A DNA stretch of 64,000 nt. Origin: Pogostemon cablin. Taxonomy: Eukaryota; Streptophyta; Magnoliopsida; Lamiales; Lamiaceae. The stretch spans positions 31,863,736 to 31,927,735 of the forward strand of contig CM042952.1 in assembly GCA_023678885.1 (NCBI GenBank). Reading direction: 5' to 3'. Positions within the stretch are counted from its first letter, which is position 1; each line of letters begins with the position of its first letter. The position numbers were made by a program, and so were the translations under genes. Below the pieces are notes generated by a model, which was not told the DNA's origin, did no database searches, and saw nothing but the letters and a program-made list of their open reading frames with translations. Shown piece by piece: positions 22,227-34,013 of this stretch.

Positions 22227-23319
22227 CCTAAATTCGTGTACCGGACGCACAAGAAACCCATTCAAACATGATTTATTATATTTGTACTATTGTCTATTGC
22301 TTTGCTATGTTGTTAATAGTTGCCAAATTAAATATTTATTTCAATCAAATATGAGACCTTAACAATATACTAATACTATAATTAGCTTGTCTCTTTGGAT
22401 AATGTTAATGAGATGGGTGCACCACCAAACATTTAATAATAATAAATAAATAAAAATTACTTTTGACTTTATAATAACGTACTCCTAAACTGTGATAGCC
22501 ATGATTTACATAAGGATAAAAAATAATTGAAACAACATTGAATTTTACTTTAATTTTTAAATACTTGATAAAAAATTTTATATTGCAAGAAATAGTACTT
22601 TTCATGCCTACCGGTTTCACATAATTTTTCTATTAACACCAAGAATTCCTGCAAAATTTCAGATGCTTCTGAACACTTGTTTTCAACTCGTTTTGCTGTT
22701 AACAATTGGGAAAATTAAAACATTATAAGATGGTAATGAATAGAGATTGAACGAGTATATGATAATAAGAGACATTTTCTTCAGAACTCCATAATAAAAA
22801 TGAAATATAAGAAGTGATAACATATCAATCAAAAATGATATCCAAATTAATAAGATGTGATAGTAGAAAAATAATTTATTTTATGAACAATTCAAAGAAT
22901 AAATAAAAAGTGATGATAATTTTAAAACACAATAAATAGTTTCACAATAAAACAATTTCAGGAAATTGTTATGAATGTCCAAAATTTAAATATTTTAGAG
23001 TAGATTAGACAGGAGACATGCCGAAGTATGATTAATGGTATGGTCAGCAACTTAATTTAATTTATCATCATATTGCTCGGGCGTCATGATCTATCGTTAG
23101 CCCTCATTGTTGGGTCGAGCCTCCAATTTTTGTGGATAACTTTCTTAATATATTCTGTTTATGTTATCTCAATCAATAAACCAACCATTTTTTGTGCTTA
23201 AAAAAATACGACTTTGATATCCATAGATTTGATTCTTTTTCGACATTACTTTCTCTCTATTAAGTGCCAAGTTAATGAGTTTGACCCAACATGTGGCTTT
23301 TTATTCAACAACTAGCTAT
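22227..23319. other. AT-rich intergenic, no gene seen
   Basis: No credible coding frame and no recognised element. It ends at the short target duplication of the LTR element that follows. Confidence 0.5.
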
Positions 23320-24760
23320 TGTTAGGATTTGTCAATAATAAAAGATGGGGATTTTTACTTTATTTTTATCCCACATCGAAAAGAAGAACAAAGGGGGATG
23401 GATTCCTAGTGATATATAAGAAGGTCCTGGACTTTAAGTCAAATGCACCAATCAAATACACTTTAATCTTTGTGTTTGATTCTAGTTAAATTCCTTTCTT
23501 GGATTCTCAGTTGTGAGAATGTGGAGAAATGTGTGAATTAGTTAAAGATTGTAAGAGTGTAGGGATTGGGGTTGGGAGAGAAAAATTATGTGTGATTGTA
23601 AATTTTTTTCACATAGTGGTATTTTCTCGGTCCGTTATTTTTCTCCGATTTTAGAGTTTTCTACATAAATTCTTGTGTTATACTTTTTATGTTCTTCTTT
23701 ATTTGTCCCTTAGAAATGAATGTGGATCTGTCTATCCCAACAAGTGGTATCAGATCCTGGTTCGAGCGCTTGTAAAGTTCTTAGTATGCTCTGTGGTTGT
23801 AGCATAGTCTGACATTCCACATCAGAAAAGACTTTAGGCTAAAGGTGGCATGAAATAAGTGGAAAAAGCTAGTGGCACAAGGGGATCAGAAGATCAGCCG
23901 GATGCGTTGGCATATCTTTTCTTGAGGTGAAAGGTGCCGGGCTGTGGCGACAATGGCGTGGCAAGGGGTAGGATTTGTAGGTCAGCAGTTTTTGGCGGAG
24001 CTTTGGACCTGCAGCAATGTGAATTGATGGGACTCCCAGATGTGGAGTTAGCTTAACAGCGGCATGGGGTTATCCATGAATGTCGGTTCAAGGAGATTTG
24101 AAAGGAACGGGGTTTTCCAGTAATGACTAGTGGCTTGGGGAAGCAGCGATTCAACGAGGAAGAAGGTGATGTGGTGGCTTAGTATCGGGTGATGCTAGAT
24201 CGGTAAAGAATAGCGTGGATTCAACCGACAAGTAGGAAAAAGCATCGTGAATTTCGAAGGATTAGAATCGGCTTCAAGTGACGATACTTTCAGTAGAAAA
24301 AGAGTTCGAACAAACCTAGTGTAGCTTGGCGATAAAAAGCAGCGACGTCATGTTGGTATAGTGATGGTTTTTGCTCAAGGTGGAGCAATGGCACGGTAAT
24401 TGCTTAAAGTGGAGCAATGGTGACGTTGCTGGTCAAAGAGGAGTTGGTGCGGCAATAGCTCTGAATGTTGAGTTAATATTATTGGGGATCCTTATGACAT
24501 GTTAAATTCCTTTATTGTATTCTCGGTTGTGAGAATTTGGAGAAATGTGTGAATTAGTCAAAGATTTGTAAGAGTGTAGGGATTGGGGCTGGGAGAGAGA
24601 AATTATGTGTGATTGTAAAATTTTTTCACATAGTGGTATTTTATCGATCCGTGATTTTTCTCTGATTTTGAAAATTTTTACGTAAATTCTTGTGTTGTGT
24701 TTTTTTATGCTCTTCTTTATTTGTCCTTTACGAATGAATGAGAATCTGTCTATCCCAACA
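23320..24760 (+). mobile_element. small non-coding LTR retroelement (TRIM-like or deleted)
   Basis: The 5' LTR is 23320-23742, starting TGTTAGG and ending CCCAACA. It is followed two bases later by TGGTATCAGATCC, a primer-binding site for initiator tRNA-Met. The 3' LTR ends at 24760 with TATCCCAACA; it matches the 5' LTR from about 24504 on, so its first 170 bases are missing. Flanks GCTAT (23315-23319) and GCTAG (24761-24765) look like a 5-bp duplication with one change. About 760 internal bases code for nothing recognisable. The LTRs differ at many positions, so the insertion is old. Confidence 0.8.
23745..23756 (+). promoter_or_regulatory. primer-binding site (initiator tRNA-Met type)
   Basis: TGGTATCAGATC lies just inside the 5' LTR end and is the standard plant retroelement primer site for tRNA-iMet, with one change from TGGTATCAGAGC. 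Confidence 0.75.
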
Positions 24761-25052
24761 GCTAGTATTTAATTAATATAATGTAAAGTTTTTTTTCCTA
24801 TATTACAAATTACTCCATGTGTTGCAGTCAAATTTCTTCATTTGCTTTTAGCATGTGAATTAAGAAGTATTATTAGTTTTGTGTAGTGGTCAATAAGTAA
24901 TTATATTAGTAATATGTGGTGGACCATATGTGAAGCACTTTTACTAAAAGAAAAAAATTAGAACATATAAATGCGATGCCCAATATAGTCAAATGGAGAC
25001 CTTTCGGTGGGATTGAGGGAATTTTTTTTCTTATTAATAAATGTTACCCCTA

Positions 25053-25250
25053 TTTCTCTTGAAAAAGTTTCTTGTGATACAATAACTTTATTTGACAGAT
25101 TGTAAGATGAGTCGATCAATTGTTAAAATATGATTATCGTAAATAATACTCATATTTCTCTAGGACAAAGTCTATTGTGAGACAATAACTTTATTTGACG
25201 GATTGTAAGATAAGTCGATCAATTATTAAATATAATTATCTTATACCTCT
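25053..25250 (+). repeat. tandem duplication of about 103 bp within a TCTTGTGAGAC-family element
   Basis: Two diverged copies start TATTTCTCT, both containing ACAATAACTTTATTTGAC and TAAGTCGATCAATT or GAGTCGATCAATT. TTTCTTGTGATAC and TCTATTGTGAGAC within the copies relate it to the inverted-repeat elements at 58192 and 61289. A matching outer end (CATAAGAGAG) lies near 25405-25414. Confidence 0.6.
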
Positions 25251-25603
25251 GAATAGTTAAAGTATGTTTTTTTAAATATAATATATATTCCATGAATTAA
25301 TATTTTTTTTAGTTTTTATAATATTATTCAATACAAACATATATTAATCATCAATAAACCTATTTTACCACAATCATACCTTAATAATAGTTCGACCCGT
25401 TTCATAAGAGAGTGCATCTTTCTCTTGTTATCTCCTCTCTCGTTATATCAATTTATATCTTGATACACATATTATCTCTCGGATTTTATACATTAATTTG
25501 ACTTAAAATTGAAATGTATTATAAAAAACAATTCAAATTAAACATAGAGTTGGTTTTCAAAATAAACAAATTCTCAAATAAACATATTATTAAAAATTTA
25601 ATA

Positions 25604-25842
25604 ATCTCTCCGACCACTTGAAAGGTACACGTTTGTTTTTTGTGCATGGATTAATGAGTGTTATTATTATACGTGAAGTGAATAGTTGTATTAGAGGGAA
25701 ATGGTGAGTCATGTAGGTTACCTTTTTACTAAATAGGAAAAATTGATAAAAATGAATACATTGTAAGTGGTAGGATGTAGTACTAGTTATTGTAATATAA
25801 TTATACTTTCATTCTTTTTATATTTTATTCGGCCGAATGGAG
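25604..25842. mobile_element. degenerate Stowaway-like MITE
   Basis: The left end ATCTCTCCGACCACTTGAAAGG follows TA and the right end GGCCGAATGGAG precedes TA. The terminal repeats are decayed copies of CTCCCTCCGTCCC. Confidence 0.5.
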
Positions 25843-26489
25843 TATTATATTTTCTTAAAAATATTACTACCCCCTATTTAGAGTCCCATCGTCCCACATT
25901 AAAGTTTAATTTTTCATTTGTTTTGTTCAACAATTAATATATAAATACAATTTATAATCAAAATAAAATTTAAAATATATGATAAGTAGATCAATAACAA
26001 CATATTTAAATAGTCTGAAATCATACAATAATTATTATTAATTGTTTTACACATAATAACTAATATCAAAATGATGATCTATGAGGTTCAAATGTAAAAC
26101 ATGTCATGTTATATTGATCTAAACAATATTGGTATCAACTAATCGAATTATATAAAATTTTGAACCTTGTTCTGAATGTGTTAGTAGTATATTGTTCTAT
26201 CTTATTCAACTATGCCAAAATAATTATATTTTTAATTAGAGTATACTGTTTACGTGAACTCTTCATATTTACTTGTTACAATATTTTTTAACGAAAAGTG
26301 ATAACTATTTTAATATAAAAAAGATAGTTAATTAAGAAAACGTAAAACAGTCTCACTATGAGATGGTTTCACGCAAGTACTGCTTCATTTTTATTTTATT
26401 TTTTAAAATTGAACAAATTAATGACAAAAAAATGTATTTAGTTGATAAATAAAAGTAACATAAAAATTATTAAAATTTCTTAAAATTAT

Positions 26490-26735
26490 GAATAATTTTT
26501 GATATTTTCGATATATCTTCAATATTTCATCGATATTTTATCGATATTTCCTCGATATATCTCGACATCCAGAAAAATTTGAACTGTGACAAATCGATAT
26601 CGATATTTCCACCAATATTTTTAGATATTTTTTGAAATTTTCTCGATATCAGAAAAAATATATATTTTTCTCTAATATCGATATCGGTACTCTAAAAAAA
26701 TGGATATATTATGAAAATATCGAGGATATTTCGGA
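26490..26735. repeat. region rich in ATCGATATTT motifs
   Basis: CGATAT and ATATCG words recur at least ten times in 240 bases, in both orientations since the word is nearly palindromic. No coding frame. It looks like a palindromic, degenerate transposon remnant; the family is not recognised. Confidence 0.6.
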
Positions 26736-27037
26736 ATATTTTAAATCTTGCATACAACACTAATATAATTATTCACTTTACATTAAATATTATTTTTCTC
26801 ACTTTTTTACGTATTAAAATATTATATTTACTAATCTTTGTGATGGAAAGATTATTTAACATCCATGTATTCCATTGAATATCATTCGGCAGTAATTGCC
26901 AAAAAAGAAAGGGGGTGGAAAGTGGTGATTGGGGCCCTTATTAAGCAGAAGGCCCATCCAAATTGTAACACGTTTAAGCAACTAAACCTAATTAGGGGAG
27001 AAATAATGAGGTGTCAAAAATATATACTATTGCAATC

Positions 27038-27165
27038 CACGTGCTCCGCAGACGCTCATTTACCCACGTTCTCATCACGTGCATCTCACGTTCCTTGACG
27101 TGCGATACGGACCTTTAAACTCAATGAGAAACGTGTGACAATCGTGAATCCACAACTCACACGTG
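27038..27165. promoter_or_regulatory. cluster of three G-boxes (CACGTG)
   Basis: CACGTG occurs at 27038, 27076 and 27160, with further ACGT cores between them. They lie about 1.0-1.15 kb before the bHLH start codon. G-boxes are the known binding site of MYC/JAM bHLH factors and of ABF-type bZIP factors. Confidence 0.5.
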
Positions 27166-28195
27166 TCAAACAGTCTCCCAATCTTCTCTTTCCTCATCTT
27201 CAAATCCTTCTTCTCAAGTTGTAACCGTTGATCTCGCATCCCTAGAAAGTAACGTATGTGTGACAATAGTAATTAATATTACTCCTAAGTGAAACTATAT
27301 AAGTAATTTAATTACGACTTCATTTTTATTTTCTTTTGAACCGAGATATTTTTTTCTTTTTTTCTTTTTCGTTTAACTGTGTAGCTGTAGATTGATTTTC
27401 TTCGCTGTAGATTGATTTTCTTTTAAAGGAAAAAAAGAAATCACGTTTTTGATATTATGAATTTATCTAAAAGGGGGTGGAGGAATTAAATATGTCACAA
27501 GTTCCTTGCCGACTGGCCGTCAAACGCCTCTCTAACCTAACCATGGTTACATCATAACTATGCTTAAACCACGGCCAACAATTCATACACATGCAGAGAG
27601 AGGTAGGGCAACATAATCTCGAGAAAAAAGGAAATTACAAATTAAATTAGGCAACATCTAACGCCCAAATCACATTATTTTCTTCACCTCTCTCATGGAG
27701 GCAGAAAAAATTCTGGTTTTTAATTCTTCTGTTTTCCTTTTAAAGATACTGTAGTTTGTTGAAAGTGGGAAGACCCAATAAACTGGTGAGTAATTTCCAT
27801 CAATTCTTGTTCATCGTCTCTAATTTGTAGCGCTTACGCCTTCTGTCAATTTTTTTGTTCATTTCCGCTTTGTAGATTTGTGGGTTTTGAGATCTGAGGG
27901 CGAGAACTGGTTGGATTTCTGGGATTGAATGTTTTTGAAATAGTTTGGATGGGGGAGTCTTCGATTTAATTCATAGCGTAGTCAAACATTCTTGAGTGAT
28001 TATGATATGGAATTAGTCAATAGAAAAGTCGTGGAGTTTTTTCTTCCAATAATGCGTTAAGGGCTGTAAAAGATTTTGGAAAAAACAAAAAATTGGTGGG
28101 TGGTGCTGTGTGATATCAAGTATAGATAAGAAGAAAAAGAGAAGTGGAAGGGGGAGAAAAGGAAAAAAGACGAAGAAGAAAAGGAAGATTCCGGT

Positions 28196-29992
28196 ATGGG
28201 TGGTGTTGTGTGGAACGATGAGGATAGGGCCATGGCGGCGGCGGTTTTGGGGACTAAAGCTTTTGATTACTTGACGTCGAGCTCTGTTTCCGCTGAATGT
28301 TCATTGATGGCGATGTCCAATGATGAGAATTTGCAGAATAAGCTTTCAGATCTCGTGGAGCTTCCTAACACTGCCAATTTTTGTTGGAATTATGCCATTT
28401 TTTGGCAGCTTTCTAGGTCTAAAACCGGAGACTTGGTGTTGGGTTGGGGGGACGGGTGTTGCAGAGAGCCTTGTGAGAATGAGGATTCAGAAGTTACTCG
28501 TTTTCTCAGAATCAGACTCGAGGATGAGAGTCAACAGAGGATGAGAAAACGGGTTCTCCAGAAATTGCATATCTATTTTGGGGGAACTGAAGAGGATAGT
28601 TATGCCTTTGGTTTGGATAAGGTTACAGATGCTGAAATGTTCTTTTTAGCATCCATGTATTTCTCGTTTGCTGGGGCCGAAGGGGGTCCTGGGAGATGTT
28701 TTAGATCTGGTAAACATCTGTGGTTATCGGATGCATTCAAGTCTTCGACAGATTATTGTGTTAGGTCGTTTCTTGCAAAGTCAGCTGGTATGAGAACAGT
28801 TGTCTTGATTCCAACTGATGTTGGGGTAGTTGAATTGGGTTCTGTTAGATGTATTCCCGAGAGTTTGGACCTCTTGAATGTTGTAAGATCTTCCTTTTCG
28901 TCATTGTCGGCAGTTATGAGGCCTAAGAAAGCTGTGGCCATTGCAGCAGTAGTGAATGACCAAAAAAATGGGAATGGTCCAATATCTAGTTTGGTAGTTG
29001 ATAAACAGTCAGAAGTAGGTCCAAAGATTTTCGGGCAAGATTTATATTCAGGTCGTATGCAATCCAGGGAAAAAAGTGATGCGAGGAAGGTCGAATACGG
29101 GCCATTGGATGTAAGTGGAAAAGGGAATAAGCTGCCATTTGCAAATGCTCAAAATGGCTATCATGGAATGGCGTGGGCGACACCTTACAGCAATGTTAAA
29201 CCAGGAAATGGTGCTGAGATATATACTAGTCCTCAGACGGTGAGTCTTCCTCGTGTGGTTGTTAACGGGACAAGAGTGGACAAGTTTAACAATTATCATC
29301 ATCGAAAGCCAGCACAGATGCAGATTGATTTTGGTGGAGCTATGACAAGGCCTGTTGTTTCCAGACCACATAGTGTAGAGTCCGACCATTCTGACATTGA
29401 AGTTTCATGCAAAGAAGAGTTCATGGGGCTATCAGAAGATAACAGACCTAGGAAACGTGGACGTAAGCCTGCTAATGGAAGAGAGGAACCCCTCAATCAT
29501 GTAGAGGCTGAGAGGCAACGGCGAGAAAAGCTGAACCAACGATTTTATGCATTGAGAGCTGTTGTTCCAAATATATCCAAGATGGACAAAGCTTCCCTGT
29601 TGGGGGATGCTATTGCTTACATAACTGAACTTCAGAAGAAGCTGAAGGACATGGAGTCTGAGAAGGATACGTCTTCGAGAGAAGCATCAGTTTCAGAATC
29701 TAAGCCTAATACCGAAGTGCATGCCTGTGTTCCGAGCATTGACCTCCAATCTGGCCGAGATGAAGTCACCTTACGCGTAAGCTGCCCATTAGATGGTCAC
29801 CCTGTATCAAGGTTTGTCCGTGCAATAAAGAAATCAGGGGCAACGATAGTAGAAGCAAAATTTGCATCTGGTACTGAGAAGGTGTTTCACACATTCGTCG
29901 TCAAATCCGAAGGGCCAGACCGGTTAACTAAAGAGAAGCTAATAGAAGCAATATCCCAGGACATGGAGCAGCAGTCGTCATCTGCTGGGTAA
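28196..29992 (+). CDS. BHLH13: MYC-type bHLH transcription factor, JAM/bHLH13 group
   Basis: A 598-residue nuclear transcription factor in one exon. The bHLH-MYC_N domain spans about residues 45-235 (FCWNYAIFWQLSRS, VLGWGDGCCREP, FLASMYFSF, KSAGMRTVVLIPT). A KRGRKP basic stretch leads into the bHLH domain at about 430-480 (HVEAERQRREKLNQRF, with the His-Glu-Arg DNA contacts; then SKMDKASLLGDAIAYITEL). The C-terminus (VTLRVSCPLDGHP) is an ACT-like dimerisation fold. This order is the plant subgroup IIId/IIIe MYC layout. Loop and N-terminal sequence fit bHLH13/bHLH17 (JAM), which in Arabidopsis repress jasmonate responses by competing with MYC2 at G-boxes. Subgroup is inferred; family is certain. 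The start is the first in-frame ATG. GTGAGT at 27786 may open a 5' UTR intron. Confidence 0.93.
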   Translation: MGGVVWNDEDRAMAAAVLGTKAFDYLTSSSVSAECSLMAMSNDENLQNKLSDLVELPNTANFCWNYAIFWQLSRSKTGDLVLGWGDGCCREPCENEDSEVTRFLRIRLEDESQQRMRKRVLQKLHIYFGGTEEDSYAFGLDKVTDAEMFFLASMYFSFAGAEGGPGRCFRSGKHLWLSDAFKSSTDYCVRSFLAKSAGMRTVVLIPTDVGVVELGSVRCIPESLDLLNVVRSSFSSLSAVMRPKKAVAIAAVVNDQKNGNGPISSLVVDKQSEVGPKIFGQDLYSGRMQSREKSDARKVEYGPLDVSGKGNKLPFANAQNGYHGMAWATPYSNVKPGNGAEIYTSPQTVSLPRVVVNGTRVDKFNNYHHRKPAQMQIDFGGAMTRPVVSRPHSVESDHSDIEVSCKEEFMGLSEDNRPRKRGRKPANGREEPLNHVEAERQRREKLNQRFYALRAVVPNISKMDKASLLGDAIAYITELQKKLKDMESEKDTSSREASVSESKPNTEVHACVPSIDLQSGRDEVTLRVSCPLDGHPVSRFVRAIKKSGATIVEAKFASGTEKVFHTFVVKSEGPDRLTKEKLIEAISQDMEQQSSSAG

Positions 29993-31350
29993 ATAATTCA
30001 AAGTTATAATGTCTTGCAAATTTACTTGGCACTATGTGTAGTGAGTCACTAAGGAAAGCCTTTCTTGAGATTTTGGTATACAGCAGTTAATGTTAGGGTT
30101 AGTTTAAAATCATCCATCCTTTGTTCAATTTGGGTAAGAATGATCTATTTGTCTATAGTACAGATATCAATCATGGCTTAAGGACATAGTTTTGCAAGAT
30201 TTATTTATTTATTTCGATAAACGGCCTCTTATTTTCCTATATCTGTAAGTTTTCATTTGATCTGTGCGTTTAGTTGTTGTTTGTTTGTCATCTTGATCTT
30301 ATTTAGATGACTACGAAGCGATCGACTGCTGCTTTTTTGTTTGGAATGTCTAAACTGTTCGATATAGGATGATTTTGTTCGTCACATACTCACATGCTAG
30401 ATTTCATTTGACTATTTATTGTATGCCTTTAGATTCACAAGTTGTACAGCATCTGTCAAGATCAGTGTCGGTGGTTGGGTTGGATGTTAGGAAGCTTTCA
30501 CATTATTGCCATGATTCTTTAAATCTACATTAGAATTACTTAAGCTTGTTACATTACACCACTAACAGGTGCTGCCCTAAATAATCTAGTTTATTAGTAT
30601 TTTTAAAGTTAGCTTAATATAAACATTCACTGTAAGACCTCATAGAGTTGCTGGTTGGTTGGTGATTTGAATTGTTTTTCTCGTGTTTGTTGTGGTACAA
30701 CTGTTCCAAGAGTGACTGATTTTGACTTTTGAAATACTCGTTTCTTGCAAGCCTGACTCCACCAGCGTGTTTTGTATCAGAAAAGTCGTTTATTACCAGA
30801 AACTTTGAGAAAGGTGGATTCTGGGTTTCAACCATCTAGTAGTCCTCAAAAAATAGAAATTTAAAAATAGCCTATAGAAAATGTTTGATTGAACTTGTAA
30901 GAGTATATATGTGTGTGTGTGTGTGTGTTTTTTTTTTTCATGCCATTAACATGTAATGAACCTCTAAGTTCAGCTTGCAAGGATGAAGGATCTGATGTTG
31001 AGATTATTTTGGTCTGAAAAGTAAGAAGTAGGCTAAACATCGTTTATTGGAAATTAAACAGTTGTAATAATATTAAAATAAGCCTTATTATTGCAATTTA
31101 TGAGTAACCCTAGTTAAGGGCAAACAAGATAATAATTGTGTGGCATGTGCGATTAAATGAGGGGCTCGTGTTTATTTATGATTATAACAAAAAAAGGGCC
31201 CATAGTGCAGAAAACTCCACACTAACTGACAAATACGGACACGGCTTTATGCATGTTTATGTATTTGGATTAATCTATCTATACCTAAAATGTTGACTAT
31301 TTCTATTATCTTTATTTTATAATAAATGCTACTACTTAATTTCATATGGT

Positions 31351-31433
31351 GGACCCCATTATTAGGGGTCACCGCTCCTGTCCTGGGGATTGACCCCATC
31401 ATTAGGGGCCCCACCGTCCCTACCTTGGGGATT
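31351..31433 (+). repeat. two-unit 40-bp direct repeat, GC-rich
   Basis: Two units start ACCCCAT(T/C)ATTAGGGG and end GGGGATTGA, exactly 40 bases apart, with about 80 percent identity by eye. A related stretch lies at 5929-5966. Confidence 0.8.
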
Positions 31434-31904
31434 GATGGAGGAGGTACACAATACTTGAGTCCACCTCAAGATTTAATTTATCACGTGTGTAACAATTCAA
31501 AGTAGTGTATATGATTTAAAAAGAAGGGCGAGGTTGGAAAACGATCTAGAATAAAAAATATGTTATTGGGTTTTCGTCGTTGATGGCCCACTTTTTGGTG
31601 TATCTTATTGGGCCACCTTTGCTAAGACATAATGGGCTGCATTACACTTAACTGGGTCGAGTTGCTGCTTTTTCTTTTCTTGTAGTACATTGGATTCATA
31701 AGCGCAGCAGCAATTGTGAAACTCATTTGTATTTGGTCGTGTGAGGAATTTAGTATCTCAATTTATATATATTTGAGAGTGACTATGGTACAATCAGGTA
31801 CCAATTGAAATGGTGTCCCCTTGTTCCCACTTTTTTTAATTAATTCCGTTTCTTCATTAATATTGTTTTTTTATTTTATTTTAAATTTATTATATTTAAA
31901 TGGC

Positions 31905-32210
31905 TATTACACTCTAAACTCTGGGGGTAAATTATACCCTAAACCACAAGGGTAAAATTATCATTATATCCTAAATTCTAGGGGTAAATTATACACTAAA
32001 CTACAAGGGTAAAATTACAATTATACCCTACACCCTAAATCCTATAAATAAATTATACCTATACCACAAGGGTAAAATTACAATTATACCCTAAACCCTA
32101 GGGATAAATTACCCCCTAAACTACAAGGGTAAAATTACAATTATACCCTAAACCCTAGGGATAAATTATATTCTAAACTATAAGGGTAAAATTACAATTA
32201 TATTCCTAAC
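31905..32210 (+). repeat. 57-bp minisatellite, about five units
   Basis: ACAAGGGTAAAATTA recurs at 31950, 32007, 32070, 32127 and 32184 (spacing 57, 63, 57, 57). Each unit also contains CCCTAAA-like and TAAATTATA words. A related sequence occurs in reverse orientation at about 61680-61950. Confidence 0.85.
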
Positions 32211-33133
32211 ATTAAATAAATAAAAAACAGAAAAATAAACAAAAAATAAAAAACGAAAAAAAAAAAAGGAAAACACACCGAAGATGAAGTAAGGAGGTTG
32301 TAAATTTCAAAATTTGTACTCATCTCACCTTAGCCATTGTCTATATATTTTTAGTTTAAAATTTTAACACATATTTTAATGAAGATTTAAATAAATAATT
32401 ATAGAAAATCGATAGATTTTAATCTTTGATTTGAACTAGACTTTATTTATTATATATTTTTATTCATTATTTTTAATTTTTTTAAATTGTAAATGTTACT
32501 TACTACTCCATTTACTATTTGATCAGTCAGGATTCAAGACAGAACTTTTAGAAATATTCTGATTTGGTAAAAATTTATACATTTACCCGTAAATAGCTAT
32601 AATCAAATTCCATGGTGAATTTTTTTTGGGGGTTGTTAGAACAGTGAAATAAAATTTAATTGATTTAACAATCATTTAAACCAATTTTAGTTCGGAACAG
32701 TATTATAGTTTTAAATATAAAGTAGACTATACCTATAAAAATTAGGTCATACCACCATTAACTGATGATCAACACAAACTACGACTGTGCAGACATATTC
32801 ATTAATAATTTGTACAATAATTTAAAAAATAAAGCTACTATATTCTCTTCATAATTATTACGTATATATATATTCTTAATTTCTTTCATTCTCCGATCAT
32901 TTGTGGAAGAATCGTCTGATGTATCCATAAGTCCATAAATATTAAATACACATGATCAACTCTTTTCCTTTCAAGTATAGATGGAGAGATGGTAATTAGA
33001 CTTTAGTGGCTAGTGCCTATTATTTTTACTTAACTGTTTATATATATATTCTTAACTATATTAACCCTAAAGAATTTTTTTGTCATTTTTGTACATAATT
33101 TTTTATATAATGTGTTATATAATTGACATGTAA

Positions 33134-33507
33134 GAGCAACCCCAAAAGGTAATGTAAAATACATAATATCTATTTTACAAAGAAGATTTCAATAAAATTC
33201 AGCTCCAACACATTCGCTATTTTAACTTTTAAATTTACATAATCATTTTTACCCTCTAAATTTGAAGAACCAAATTCATTCTTCAAACTTAAATAGCATT
33301 AAATGTTATTGACTTATTTGTGTGTTTTTGCTTAAGAAAAATATTTTTTATTAAATTAAAAAAGAAAATATGTTATAAATGTACATTGAAAATGATGATA
33401 TAAAGAACTTGTTGGAGCATAAGAAAAAAATGATTCTTTAAAATTAAAAATCCTCTTTATTTTTTGGAAATCCTCTCTAAAATTTAAATAAACTTTTAAG
33501 GATGCTC
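33134..33507. mobile_element. Tourist-like (PIF/Harbinger) MITE
   Basis: The left end GAGCAACCCC and right end AAGGATGCTC are imperfect inverted repeats. TAA flanks both sides (33131-33133 and 33508-33510), the 3-bp duplication of this superfamily. 374 bases, non-coding. Confidence 0.6.
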
Positions 33508-33902
33508 TAAGAGTATAAAAGTAATTCAACAATTGCTTATAAATATATTGTGGAACAATATAGGACAATAAATGTGAATAACGTTTAAGAGGATAAAAGA
33601 AATTAAACATTATTGAAAGCCCTCCCAGTTGAGCTTAATTACTGCAGATGGGGTTCAAATACTGCCTTTGACATGAATTTGCCCTACAACCATTTTTTAA
33701 AAATGAAATTATATGTTTATAGTATAAATTGAAAGGGAAGTGTCCATACTTGACATTTCGTTTGTAATTTATCACTCAAGTCTCCACTCATCCATATCTT
33801 AAAAAATAATCAGGAAATTTATTTATACAGATGAAAAATTACTGATAATCGGTAAAATAAAAAAAATTAAAAAAAAAGGAAAAAAGTTCCAAATGAACCG
33901 CC

Positions 33903-33910
33903 TTATAAAG
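33903..33910 (+). promoter_or_regulatory. probable TATA box of the aspartic protease gene
   Basis: TTATAAAG lies 104 bases before the start codon, followed by a pyrimidine-rich leader (CT repeats at 33986-34010). Spacing allows a leader of about 75 bases. Confidence 0.5.
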
Positions 33911-34013
33911 ACAGTCACGCAGTGTGAGGCAGCCATGGCCAGTGAACCCCACCATTATTTATACTCCCAAAGCTCTTTATCTCTTCTCCACTCTCTTTCT
34001 CTCTCTCTCTAAA

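Larger units (their letters stand above)
24761..26489. other. intergenic, MITE-rich, no gene seen
   Basis: Holds the tandem duplication at 25053-25250 and the MITE at 25604-25842 (both listed). The rest is AT-rich without a coding frame. Confidence 0.5.
29993..33133. other. 3' flank and intergenic, no gene seen
   Basis: The first part is the bHLH 3' UTR and flank. A short TG microsatellite lies near 30909-30928. Two repeats at 31351 and 31905 are listed. The open frame near 30614-30835 has no recognisable features and is not reported. Confidence 0.5.

Noticed and set aside
31905..32210. Interstitial telomere repeat
   Set aside because: CCCTAAA words occur once or twice per 57-base unit, not in the head-to-tail heptamer array of plant telomeres.
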